Shown here: positions 42,088 to 52,157 of the stretch, in pieces | Numbering within the stretch: position 1 is the first letter of the stretch | Layout of the letters: the number at the start of each line of letters is the position of its first letter | NCBI GenBank assembly: GCA_018105865.1 | Contig: CM030847.1 | Coordinates: 12,404,589 to 12,468,588, forward strand | Direction of reading: 5' to 3' | DNA from: Metaphire vulgaris | Taxonomy: Eukaryota > Annelida > Clitellata > Crassiclitellata > Megascolecidae | Length of the DNA: 64,000 nt | Position numbers and translations under genes: made by a program | Notes under the pieces: model-generated | Told to the model about the DNA's origin: nothing | Database searches by the model: none | The model's input: the letters and a program-made list of their open reading frames with translations, nothing else

Positions 42088-45000
42088 AGTTAAGATTATT
42101 GTGGTGACTAATCCGGAAGGACTACATGAACACTGATCACATTACAGTGTCAAAACAGAATGATAGCTAGTTCGAAATAGCCAGTTTTTAAGCGCTTCTT
42201 AAACGTATCTAGTGATGGTGAGAGTTGAATGGCCACTGATAGACCATTCTAGACCCATGCTGCCGCCACAGGAAATTTGCGATCACCCATGGTAGAGAGA
42301 CGCATTCGCGGGACGAGTAGCGCTGCAGTGGAGGCCGATCTCAGACGTTTGTCGACCATCGAGATCTGTCGACCATCGAGACACGATGCAGTTCTATCTT
42401 TAGGTATGCCGGGCCCATGCCATGCAGACACCAGAACACCAGCAACGCCAGTTTGTATTTGATACGTTCTGGCACTGAAAGCTACTGTAGGTCTACCAGT
42501 AGAGGTGTTATGTGATCACTCCGTTCAGGTCAGTGAATCAAACGCGCAGCAACATTCATCACCGTCTGAGGATGGTTGAGGAGATAACTAGGAGTCCCTG
42601 TGAGGGTGGCATTGCCATAGTCCAGTTTTGTCAGCACTAAAGCACTGACCAGCGACTTAAGGACTGTAGTGGAGATGGATCGTCGGCATCCAGCAACGGT
42701 ATTTGCCACATGTTGTTTCATCGATACAGTACGGTCTAAGTAGATGCCTAGATTCCGCACCGAGGTAGTCGGCTACAGCTCAAGATCGTCAATACAAACA
42801 CATGCCGTAGATAGGAGGTGCTGCTGCCGGTCAGTAGCGATCCATAGGACTTCTGTCTTGGCAGCATTAAGCTGGAGTCGATTGGATCTCAGCCAGTTTG
42901 TCATCTCTGCGATGCACAGTGTCACACATTGCTGCAGTTGGGTGGCAGTGGGCATGCAGCTCCCATAAATCCATGTGTCATCAGCGTAGAGATGAGCCCG
43001 TAGTTCGTATTTTTGAGCTATGCCAACCAATTCAGCCACATAGAAAGCGAAGAGGATGGGTCCAAGGACCGACCCCTATGGGACTCCACGATTGACTGAA
43101 GAAGGCGGCATCAAGGATGTGGTGCATCGTACGAATTGAGTTCTTTGATCTGGATAAGATGAGAACCACTGCAGGGCTGAGTTGCGGATCCCGTAGGATG
43201 CTGACAGCCTCCAATAGTGTAGCATGATCTACCGTGTCAAATGCGGCGGTGAGGTCTAATAGTACCAGCACTGCCACTTTACCAGCATCTAGCTCCCGTA
43301 AGATGTCCATGGTGACCTTCAGAACCGCTGTTTCAGTGGAGTGGAATGCACGATAAGCCGACTGCAGTTCTGGTAGCAGGTCATATGACGAAAGATAGTC
43401 AGTAAGTTGATGCAATACCAGACATTCTAGCAGCTTCGAAAGTACTGATAGATTAGAAATCGGTCTGTATGATTTAACATCTGTAGCGTCCAAGTTGGAC
43501 TTCTTGATACGTGTGATAATGAAGTCTCACTTAAAGGTTGACGGCACTATCCCAGTGGCCAACGAGCGATTGAAAAGCTCTGTGATATATGGTGCCAGTA
43601 TGTCTGAACACTCCTTAAGTTGCCGAGTTGGTAGTAGATCACTAGAGCAGTTCTTATCTGGTATGCTTATCTGGTAGAGCATGTATGCCAGCAATCACGT
43701 AATCGATTGTCAGAGTCCGGAAAGAGTTGAGTGAACAGTGAGGTGCCGCGGAGGAGAATATAGGCGGTTCATGTATCGACATGGCCGACCATATTCCCCC
43801 GACCTTCTCAGTGAGATACTCAGCAAAGTGCCCTGCAGTGATCGTGTTGGGCACTGGCGTCCGAGTAGAGTGTCTAGAGACTGCCAGAGACGATGAGGGG
43901 CAGACTGTTCAGAGTTCACTTTGGTGGCTCCAGAAGGTTTCCCGTTTTTGACGGAGAAGTTGTCTATAGACTGCATTGCGCGTTCCATGTGGAGGCCGCA
44001 GCAGCAGCATGTAATGTAATGTGGCATTTGTATAGCGCCTCTTCTATTTCTACTCAGAGGCGCTCCTGGCATTGGAGTCGCTGAGTAAAGTAGTGATACT
44101 TTAGCTTTTGCATTGAGCAGAGCGAGGAAGTAAGTACCGGTAGTGATTCCCAAATGGATGAATGAAGCATTATCCAGATGGGCCCGGCGCGCATAACGCT
44201 GTGCCATTCACAATGATTTTTTAGCATCTCGACATTCCTCATCGTACTGAGGGTCAGAGGAGCGGCGCTGGCAAGGTACTGTTTTCGTCGGAATCAACCT
44301 GTCCAGGATGTTGGTAATCTTACAGTTATAAAGGTTTGCCATCCTCCACTTTCATCATTGACCACGCTTCAGGATGGCAGAGTGGAGAGAGCGCAAGTTC
44401 CCTCCGAAAAGTAATAGAGTCCAGCTTGCCCCATGTTTGTCGAGTGGATGAGGCGTAGACCGGGCAGGACCGAGTAAGCGGTGTGTTCCATAACAACAGG
44501 TGATGGTCTGAGAGTCCTACGTCGGCCACATTCACATGTGGCGATGAAATATCTTTGTGGAATGCAACAACGTCTAACATGCCGCCCTCAGCATGCATCG
44601 ATTCCGTGTTGTTGTAGGTTATATTATAAGAATTTAAAAGGTCATTCAGTTGACGACTTGCTGCGTCATTGTCTCAGTCAAGTCGCACATTTCAAATCTC
44701 CCACCACGTAGATTGGATTGGTAAGCAACGCCAGATTCCCCCAGCAAGTTGGACAATTCCGCGAAGAAGAGTTGAACAACAGCAGATGATCTAGGTCTGT
44801 ATATTACGACCAGCACGCAAGACAGTTCGGAGAAAACTCGTGCACAAATGAATTTGAAGGTCTGGACTTTCCTCAGAATGTCGACCCTTAACCAAGCGTA
44901 TCCTAGGAGCAGCACAGATGACTACACCAGCCATGATTGGTGGTTAGACGTTCACTATCGCCAGGAGAGAGTGGATGTGCCTGTTCCACTACCTGAAATC

Positions 45001-45330
45001 CATCAGAGAGAAGGCGGCCGATCCAGGCAGAATTCGGGTCGTGCCAAGTCTCACACAGACTTATAACCCGGATCTGTTGACCTCAACAAACCTCTAGCAG
45101 ATCATCCAGCTTATTGGTCAACGAGCGAATGTTTAGAGTAGGTTGCCAGTGAAACATCTGGACCCGTGCTTTATTTTTCAGAGAAGGCTGCTCCTCAATT
45201 TGATGTTATAACTGCCCTCTAGCGAGTAAGGCTGGGTCAACATTAGGGGCTCCTATGGGAGTTGAACCCGTTCCGTCAGCATTCCTGCCCAACATGTAAC
45301 CACTTTTGTCATCTTCCCGACCTGGGGTAG
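42087..45330 (-). pseudogene. L2/CR1-like LINE, partial endonuclease plus RT, about 3.2 kb
   Basis: This is the longest LINE of this family in the window. Read leftward, 44915-44646 and 44598-44326 give endonuclease pieces (V-V-I-Y-R-P-R-S-S; D-V-G-L-S-D-H-H-L-L-L-W, the S-D-H end motif). Then come L-W-Q-S-L-D-T-L (43900), S-Y-R-P-I-S-N-L, L-Q-S-A-Y-R-A-F-H-S-T-E-T-A-V, D-L-T-A-A-F-D-T-V-D-H, and Y-A-D-D-T-W-I-Y-G at 42980 (last Gln to Trp). It continues with L-D-Y-G-N-A-T-L to a (TAA)n tail. Stops and frameshifts are many. A short LINE tail is inserted at 44008-44083. Confidence 0.85.
44008..44083 (-). repeat. Short LINE 3' UTR insertion with hairpin
   Basis: ATGTAATGTAATGTGG tail, then GTATAGCGCCTCTTCT ... 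CTCAGAGGCGCTCC, the same hairpin UTR as at 18895-18945. It is a very short retroposed end within a LINE of another family. Confidence 0.6.
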
Positions 45331-45744
45331 AGAGCCCCTGTTGCAGAAACTATGAGCAATGTTAGAAATAGACGGTGAGCTCTGGTGCATATTTTAAAGA
45401 CTTTAATTATAATTTATTACTGAGTAACCAAAAGCTGTAATAAATCAGGAGCAGTACAAAGATGAAAACATCAATGTATGATTGTAATAACAACAGTAAG
45501 TAAGTAAGCTAATATTTATATTAATAACTGGATTTTAAGGGATCTAGTAGGGGTGTTAAAAGCCACTGAAATTCAGGTTCAACATTTTTCAGTCACATAT
45601 TCAAAGAGCTGTGGTGGTCCACTAGAACCAGTCTTCCAGTCCGGACTGTGGACCACAGGCCATAGTTTGAGTACTGCTGTATTAATCCAAAGCATATTGA
45701 ATTGAATAACTATAAATGAATAGCTCTTTTATGTATTTTTAAAG
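45331..45744. other. Intron end with a solo hAT-like tip (45640-45681)
   Basis: GGACTGTGGACCACAGGCC ... AGTTTGAGTACTGCTG resembles the hAT end at 35871-35929. The rest is A+T-rich. The acceptor tract of exon D is GTATTTTTAAAG. Confidence 0.35.
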
Positions 45745-45875
45745 AGTTTTTCCAATTCACTTGTGGTTGAAAATGAAATGCTGAAGAGTGAAAACTGCGA
45801 TTCATTGAAAGAGAAGTCAACATTTGCAGCAGAGCAGATAACAGCCGCCATTACCAATGCAGAACAGCTTTTGAA
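45745..45875 (+). CDS. ENTR1: ENTR1 coding exon D
   Basis: This 131-nt exon enters in phase 0 after TATTTTTAAAG and ends two bases into a codon at donor GTAAAT. It reads S-F-S-N-S-L-V-V-E-N-E-M-L-K, then K-E-K-S-T-F-A-A-E-Q-I-T-A-A-I and N-A-E-Q-L-L. The order E-N-E-x-L followed by a helical stretch to the Q-L-L repeat matches the ENTR1 C-terminal coiled coil. The donor is unusual only in that a transposon lies five bases beyond the splice junction. Confidence 0.9.
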
Positions 45876-45888
45876 GTAAATTATATAT

Positions 45889-46404
45889 CGGTCCGCGACA
45901 ACTGGGTACCGCTGATTGGGCCCCGGACAACTGGGCCCGCCAACTGGGTAACGGGACATCTGGGTAACGGGACATCTGGGCCCCGCACTATTGAACTCGA
46001 CTTATGCCTAATAATAAATGAGGGTTGTTGTAAAACTTCAGGTGGTCTGTCTTCTTTTAGCCTGTCATCGGCTACAAATTGAGTACAAATTCTTAATGGG
46101 AGGAGGTGCTGTTTCTTTGATCGTAAATACAACCTATAGTTACTACAGGCTTATATGGACTTAAGATTAAGAAGCACTGAGCCTTCGCTGTATTCCTGCA
46201 GACATTTATGATGTTAAAGCATAAAACCGGCAAACCAAAATAGTCGTTGCCTATTCCATTCATCAACACCATTCTCTCTTTCTCTATTGTACGGGGCCCA
46301 GATGTCCCGTTACCCAGATGTCCCGTTACCCAGATGTCCCGTTACCCAGTTGGCGGGCCCAGTTGTCCGGGACCCAATCGGCGTTACCCAGTTGTCCTAA
46401 CCCG
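45889..46404. mobile_element. Iteron-array element (c), GGACATCTGGGTAAC type
   Basis: The 516-bp element is flanked by TTATATAT (45881-45888, 46405-46412). The tips are CGGTCCGCGACAACTGGG and, inverted, CGGGTTAGGACAACTGGG. The arms (about 45889-45987 and 46295-46404) consist of 15-16 bp units GGACAACTGGGCCC, GCCAACTGGGTAACG and GGACATCTGGGTAACG in the same order. The right arm has one extra GGACATCTGGGTAACG unit. The interior is non-coding. It begins 13 bp after the end of ENTR1 exon D. Confidence 0.88.
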
Positions 46405-46520
46405 TTATATATAGCTGCCAATTCATTTCTTAACAAAAATTCATTATACACTGCTTATGCAGAGTACTTGACTTGTAGCTATCACTTTTTTGTCTCTTAA
46501 AGTTTTCAAAGAATTATCAA

Positions 46521-46800
46521 TAGTGCTGTGCTTTAATCGCGATTAATGATCATTTGACGCATTAAACTGTTAATCACGATTAATTTTTAATCACAATTAC
46601 AAAATTATTCGCATCATAGTTAATATCTAGGTGCATTGTTTCTTTATTTCAATATACCGATAATTACTACTGTGGTGCCAGAATAATGTTGAAGAAAATG
46701 TGATTAATCATGATTAATTATTTTAAAATCACAATTAATTATTTTAATCGCACGATTACCGTTAGTCGTGATTAAATAAATTAATAGTTGAACAGCACGA
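46521..46800. mobile_element. 280-bp hAT-type MITE, TAGTGCTG termini
   Basis: The left tip is TAGTGCTGTGCTTTAATC and the right end GTTGAACAGCACGA. The flanks ATTATCAA (46513-46520) and ATTATTAA (46801-46808) match at seven of eight bases. The interior repeats forms of ATTAATCGTGATTA, typical of a widespread BED-hAT family. It ends 43 bp before exon E, leaving a short TTCCTTTTTGTTTG tract for splicing. Confidence 0.75.
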
Positions 46801-46843
46801 ATTATTAACAATTCCTTTTTGTTTGTTATTATAACTGTTCCAG

Positions 46844-46946
46844 ACAACTGCTAAGTGGTGTTGATAATTTGAAGATGGTTGCCAAAGTTCTCTCATCAGT
46901 GGACCAAATCAAAGACATTCCACTAGATGAAGTGACTGATCAATAA
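46844..46946 (+). CDS. ENTR1: ENTR1 terminal coding exon E
   Basis: The acceptor is ATAACTGTTCCAG. The first A completes the codon split from exon D (Lys), then Q-L-L-S-G-V-D-N-L-K-M-V-A, K-V-L-S-S-V-D-Q-I and stop TAA at 46944-46946. The pattern Q-L-hydrophobic-S-G-x-x-x-L-x-hydrophobic-V-A-x-x-L-x-S-hydrophobic-D is the diagnostic C-terminus of ENTR1 and ends, as in the family, in an acidic tail. Total for the five exons: 486 nt, 161 residues plus stop. Confidence 0.92.
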
Positions 46947-47117
46947 TCTAGTTGCTATATTATCTCAGGTATAAAACACGCAAATTTTTTCCTTAAAAAT
47001 CGTTGCAAAGACGGGGTACATTATGCATGGGATTAAATTTTTCTGCACTTTTCAGCCAAACACTACTCACTTGTGCAGACCATTGGATCATTGATGCACC
47101 AGCTGGAATGATCATTT

Positions 47118-47123
47118 AATAAA
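47118..47123 (+). terminator. ENTR1: ENTR1 polyadenylation signal (candidate)
   Basis: AATAAA lies 172 bp after the stop codon, followed by T-rich sequence. It is the first canonical signal downstream; a 3' UTR of about 190 nt would result. Confidence 0.6.
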
Positions 47124-47635
47124 ATTGTACATTATTTTAACTTCTGCAACTTGGATTTTGTTAGTTAATTCTATTACTTAAATTTTTAAAATTTAATGTT
47201 TATGTAGCATTAATTGTGACCATTTGCAATGAAAGAAGTGATGCAAAACTGTTTATTTCATACCATTGATATGTGCTGCATAAATAAGTTTGTGAACATT
47301 TTAAAATCCCTTAAATTCTCAGTCATGATCATTCAAATTATTGCAAATGCCTGTCTATCTCACTGGCTTTAAGGTAAGGTAAAGGTGAGGTAAACTAGCC
47401 ATTTATGTTGCGCCTGTTCAGTTGCTGTTAACAAGTGCATTACAATGTCCAAAAATAGACAATCCTTGGCACGTACAAAACACGTGCTGGCAGCCATATA
47501 CATGTAGACGCCAAACTGGATTCGGAGTTGTATTGTCAGTCTTGTGTGGTTGCTGCTCAGCGGTGGCAGAGGACGACGCCGACTTCAGAATGAGATGGTG
47601 AAATTGCTCTCATTGAGACTTGCGACCATGTTGGC
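47124..47635. other. Intergenic stretch with a LINE-tail-like patch
   Basis: A GGTAAGGTAAAGGTGAGGTAA patch followed by CATTTATGTTGCGCCTGTTCAG (47370-47415) resembles the 3' ends of the hairpin LINEs. Otherwise nothing recognisable. Confidence 0.3.
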
Positions 47636-47885
47636 TGTATTATTATTATTATTATTACCAGACAATTTCTTCAGCACAATAGACAAGACTAAGGTTCAAG
47701 ACAAGAGTGCTTAACAAGTGGAGTCAAAACCTATCTTAAATAAATATGTTTTTAGGTTCTTGCAGAATGATTCGGCTGAGGTTGCCTCAGTCACGATATC
47801 AGGTAACTCGTTCCATAGGATCGGGTTAGCCTTGGAAATCCTTGGATGTTGCCCATCGCTAATGCAATGTTGCACAAGCGGTTCA
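47636..47885 (-). pseudogene. L2-like LINE C-terminus with (TAA)n tail
   Basis: The minus strand reads I-L-W-N-E-L-P-D-I-V and F-C-K-N-L-K-T-Y-L-F, the standard LINE C-terminus. The UTR (AGACAAGACTAAGG on the + strand) and a (TTA)n run at 47638-47657 follow. The UTR matches the fragment in TTAA element 4. Confidence 0.75.
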
Positions 47886-48229
47886 GGAAAGAAAGCCTTC
47901 TAATAGCTCCAGCCAATCACGTCAAGCAATATTTTTATTTCAACACTGGGGAAACCCCGTAGTATTACCTTATACTGTGTTTTAAAATGGCAGATATAAA
48001 TTGCATAAAGTTAATGTGGCGAAATTCCCAAATACTTTAGGATAGTTAATTTGAAATTTGGCCTTTAGCGACGAAAAACTGGGTCCCCACCCGGTCTGGC
48101 GTAGCCTGGCTTGTGAGAAGACAACATTTGAAGGATTTTTATGACTTTATTCGAAAACATCAAACAAAACGTCTTAAGGTTCACTTATCGATGAAAGCAG
48201 AAGTCAATGCAACGAAACGTCAAACTAAG

Positions 48230-48480
48230 AAGCGCAATATCACGAAGAATTCGGTGAGTTACAATTATAAATGGTGCGACGAAGACCTATTTCCATGCAA
48301 CGAAATATTAATCTAAAGAGCACGAAACTGCAAGGAACTGGTGAGTTACAACCGCAAATGGTGCGACGAAGAATGTACTCCAATACAACAAAATGATAAT
48401 CTAGTGAGCACGACACTACAAGGAATTGGTGAGTTACAACCGTAAATGGTGCGACGAAGAATGTACTCCGTTGAACCGCT
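48230..48480 (+). repeat. Three tandem 88-bp units, each with GGTGAGT
   Basis: Units start at about 48254, 48341 and 48429 when aligned on GTGAGTTACAA; the phrase AAATGGTGCGACGAAGA follows in each. Degenerate echoes (GACGAAGTATGTGC; AACGTCTTATCA) continue to about 48640. Each unit has a good 5' splice site consensus, CTG|GTGAGT in the second. No coding function is evident; the + frame 48113-48316 is unknown. Confidence 0.75.
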
Positions 48481-48734
48481 CATCAAGAACGTCTTATCAT
48501 CATCTATGACGAAAGTCAAAAGAACTTCGAATTCTAGTTATGAACGACGAACGTCTATGATGTGACGAAGTATGTGCTTAGCTGAACTACATATCAAAAA
48601 CGTCTTATCAACCTTATGGTGAATGTCAAGAACACTTACGGAACCTAGAGAACAGGATCACCTTAACTGCGAGAAGGAACCTTGCGCTTCGCGTAGTCGA
48701 AAACGGAGTACCAACGTCTACAGTTAACCTTCCT

Positions 48735-48805
48735 AGCGTTAACGACGAGTTGCGGTCGTTGGAGAATTCTGAAACTAATAGCGTTAACGACGAGTTGCGG
48801 TCGTC
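48735..48805. repeat. Direct repeat, 45-bp spacing
   Basis: AGCGTTAACGACGAGTTGCG occurs at 48735 and 48780, each followed by GTCGT. Confidence 0.9.
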
Positions 48806-49178
48806 TGTTGTCTACGTCTCCAGTGGAGCAGGTGCAGCTGCAGGAGCATGAGGTGACCACCCACTTAATTGTTTTGGCCCAACCAAATGGAGCCGCGGTC
48901 TGTGTCACACGAGGTATTCTTAGTGGACACTCTGAGCCAATTATTGGCATTCCAATATCCAATGCCCTTCGGCCAAAGGAGCAAACCATTGTTCTCCGTT
49001 GAATAGTGTGACATATGGGACGGTCCTTCGGAAGCAATGTAAGAATGCACGGAACGCTTTCTGCATGGAAAAGTGCCAGAGAATGTAACCTCAAGAAGGT
49101 TAAGCAGCACAAAACAAAAATCAAACTTACGCAAAACAAACCCTATGTAGGCTGATCCGCGAGAGCGTGTGCTCTATA

Positions 49179-49302
49179 CCGGTTAGGCCCGACGACCGTC
49201 ACTCTGATGAGAGTGCTTTTTGCTTCGATGGAAGTGATATCCGGTTAGGCCCGGCGACCGTCACTCTGATGAGAGTGCTTTTTTCTTCGATGGAAGCGTA
49301 TA
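49179..49302 (-). repeat. Two 62-bp tandem units with hairpins
   Basis: Each unit starts CCGGTTAGGCCC and contains GTCACTCTGATGAGAGTGC, whose ACTCT/AGAGT arms can pair. A third, shorter AGCTCTGATGAGAGC follows at 49306-49320. They lie downstream of the candidate promoter and would be in its transcript leader. Confidence 0.85.
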
Positions 49303-49369
49303 GAGCTCTGATGAGAGCGTAGCAGCCGAGGCTGGCGTTCTGCAAGCGATGGCTCGCAGGAGTCCGTAA

Positions 49370-49580
49370 AGAACTGAACTAACTGAGCGCGTTCTCGTGT
49401 TTATATAGCCTCTGGAACGGAGCAGCAGAGGAAAGGGAGGCTTCAGCCAATGAGAAAGCGACAGTGATCGGAGGTACGGGACCTTGCCCAATGGCGGCGA
49501 TACTATCAAAGATTTGATCACGTGAGCAAGGCTAGACGCGCTCCGATTGGCCATAATGCTAAATGTCCATTGGCATTTCA
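49370..49580 (-). promoter_or_regulatory. Candidate TATA/CCAAT promoter reading leftward
   Basis: On the minus strand a TATATAAA box lies at 49400-49407. Upstream of it are four CCAAT boxes in both orientations (49447-49451, 49488-49492, 49546-49550, 49569-49573) and an E-box CACGTG (49519-49524). Spacing is typical of strong RNA polymerase II promoters; transcription would start near 49375 and run leftward. No protein is recognised downstream. It could also be the U3 region of an LTR, but no second copy was seen. Confidence 0.5.
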
Positions 49581-49826
49581 ACAACAAATATCTAAACAAT
49601 TAATGCGAAATGAATCTTAAATATGACAAAATCGGAGTCAGAAAGTCGTGGGCTTTCGACTGATAGTTTATACGAGCCTTAAAGTGGCCTAGAAGCCGAA
49701 ATTCGAGAAATCTGATTTTAGCAAAACCACGCGAACACCGACGGCGCAAATGTGGCCATAACTTCTTGAATAATCGTCATAAAAACCTTATTTACATATA
49801 CGATTACATAATAATAAACCGTGCAT

Positions 49827-51420
49827 TAGGGTGGCCCAAAAAGGCAAAGTATAAGATAGAGACCAGGGCACCATTTTATTTTGTACCTTTTACCAACTGT
49901 AGTACTAGGTACAAATTTCAGGATCTTATTTTATCTGGAAGGGAGTGCTCAATGACCCACAAGTTTGACCATTGTACAAATTTCATAAATATTCTGTTAC
50001 ATTTGCCTGCTTACTGATTTAGACATTATGCAGTAAATGGACGAAGGTGTGTAATATTCCATGTTCAGGAAACATGTTTGACTGTTGTCAGCAATAAATT
50101 TACAAAGTGCAATCATTATATTGGCGTGCTATAATAATAAAATTGTTGCAGTTTTACAGAAACAGTATCTAATATTACATAACGTGCCTACAATCAATGG
50201 CTTCAACCCACTGTTGTGAAATGATATTTCTTATTGGTACCAGGAACTTGGATCCACTAGTGAAACTACGGTACATCAGCTTCCAACCCTGAGACAAGTG
50301 CTGTAGCGTTCTATTACCGTCTAGAAGAAGTCAAGTCTGTGTGTGCTTAATGCTAGTCACTTTACAGTTGATGAGCCTCTCAGTTTAGTCCAAAGCCACT
50401 GTTTCAGTTGATGGCAAGGAAAAGCTGGTGTGCGATATGAGCAAGGAGCCCGGAGAGCGGAAAGTATGAAGTGATCCAGCCATTCTGAAAGAAAGAGTTG
50501 TCCTTGGAGACTTCACTACAACTCGGATATCATACCAGCTATCAGCAGAGGACTTAACAGCTGTGGAAGCAGCATTTATCAGAGTTGCAAATAAACTGTG
50601 ATTAGTGCAATGTGTCTTCCATTCTCCAGCTGTATAACAATGAATGCACTCTATTTTGTGATGCCATTCATTTGCAGATACCACCTGTTCCACACGACCA
50701 TTTTCACACTCAAAGTCAAGTCATCATAGACACACTTTTAGACCCAATAAAAATTGAGGGAATGATAATATGGGAAATCTGTTTGCATGGAAAGAAAATA
50801 TAGCTACTGGACAGTTTTCAGAATAAAAGTTACCACCCTGAAATAAAGAGAAAGGTTTCTTTTGGAGAGCTAAACATTGAATATCAGGAAAGGTGCAAAG
50901 TGTTTCTTCAGTTTTTGTGACACTGCATGAAGTACAGTTTTGTCAATAGACAAAGTTCTGCTCCTGTTTTGTAAAATAATACTAGTAGTGAATAGGTTCA
51001 AGAAGTTTCAGCCTCCTAGCTTTGATATTTCTGAAGTTATAGAGCTCTGAAGTTGTTAGAAATTTAAGTGGCTGTCGCGAAACGCCAAAAAACGGCCGAC
51101 CCTAGGTACTATGAACGTGAATATCTTAAAAACTACTCAAGATAGTAGGCTAACATTTTGCAGATTTTCATATGTATGTTTGAGGAACATTTGTGTTAAA
51201 TTTCATAATTTTTTGAGATGGCCGATCTGTTGAATTGTCACAGAATGACTCAAAACGGAACGTTTTTGAATCTTTGTGGTCATTGAGCACTGCCTTCCAG
51301 TTGGAATAAACAGCTGAAATTGCATCAGAATACTACAATTACCTAATGGAACAAAAGTAGAGGGTGCCCAGATCTTTAGCTTTAACTTTGTTTTTCCCCA
51401 TGCAACTGTGAACCACCCTA
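49827..51420. mobile_element. DNA transposon of the TAGGGTGG family, 1.6 kb, decayed
   Basis: The tips are TAGGGTGG and CCACCCTA with an exact 8-bp duplication CCGTGCAT (49819-49826, 51421-51428). The inverted ends stay similar for about 80 bp (for example CCAGGGCACC against CTGGGCACCC). No transposase could be recognised in the interior; several short frames exist on both strands. Same termini as 8361-9225 but a different body. Confidence 0.8.
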
Positions 51421-51789
51421 CCGTGCATTGTCCTATACGACTGGATTTGTGCAGAAATTTCAAGTATGCACATAGCGCACAAAAGAGGAGTATGCAACCG
51501 GCGCATGGCCGTGTTATAAGCGTGATCACAAATCTTTCAAAGGTCTCGAAATATGTGGTCCAGAAGCTTCAAAGTCACTTTCGCTTGAGGGCAGAATTAT
51601 TTCTGATCGTATTTGAGGGATTTCATAGGCGGATGGCTAATATTAATTCAAAAAGAAGTGTTTTGAAATCATAATGTATAAGAGCGTCTCGGAAAAACCC
51701 CGTAGGAGCGCGGCCATGACACCCGTAGATTAGCGTAGCCGCGTATTAGGGTATCCAGTGTTTACCAACAAGGTCCGGTTGCTCCGCCC

Positions 51790-51885
51790 ACTGGTGGGCA
51801 GAAAGTTTCCAGAAACCATAGAAACCATTGTTGTCTATTAATAGACGCCAATGGCAGAAGCAGATTTCTTGTCCACCAGCATAGA
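51790..51885. repeat. Palindromic repeat, copy 1
   Basis: The core CCATTGTTGTCTATTAATAG with its mirror half GACGCCAATGG forms a 30-bp imperfect palindrome. It is flanked by CAGAAACCATAGAAA on one side and CAGAAGCAGATTTCTTG on the other. The same 85-bp unit, inverted, is at 59757-59846. Confidence 0.85.
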
Positions 51886-52157
51886 TACTGGCTAAGTTGG
51901 TGGGCATAGAGAGTGTTTTGGATACTCTCATATAAGTATTACGAAAGAATGCAAATTCTCCACATCAACTAGAACCAAAGCTGAAGGTTAAATCATTTTG
52001 ATAACAAATTCCAAAAATGATCTCTACGTTAACGATGGAGATATAATGCCTTCACTTAGAAGACAGAAACCAGAGGGGAAATGTAACCACTCTTTAACTC
52101 TAAGGCACAGATTTCTTTAATTTCACCGTTTACAAGGTTCCTCATCAGCATCAAACA

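Noticed and set aside
41889..42107. Frame ending in a long leucine run
   Set aside because: The leucines come from the (TTA)n tail of a LINE.
49204..49220. CTGATGAG motif suggesting a hammerhead ribozyme
   Set aside because: The required GAAA core and matching stems are missing; the motif is simply the loop of an ACTCT/AGAGT hairpin repeated in tandem.
49370..49580. Histone gene promoter
   Set aside because: The CCAAT/TATA layout is similar, but no histone sequence or histone 3' stem-loop lies downstream.
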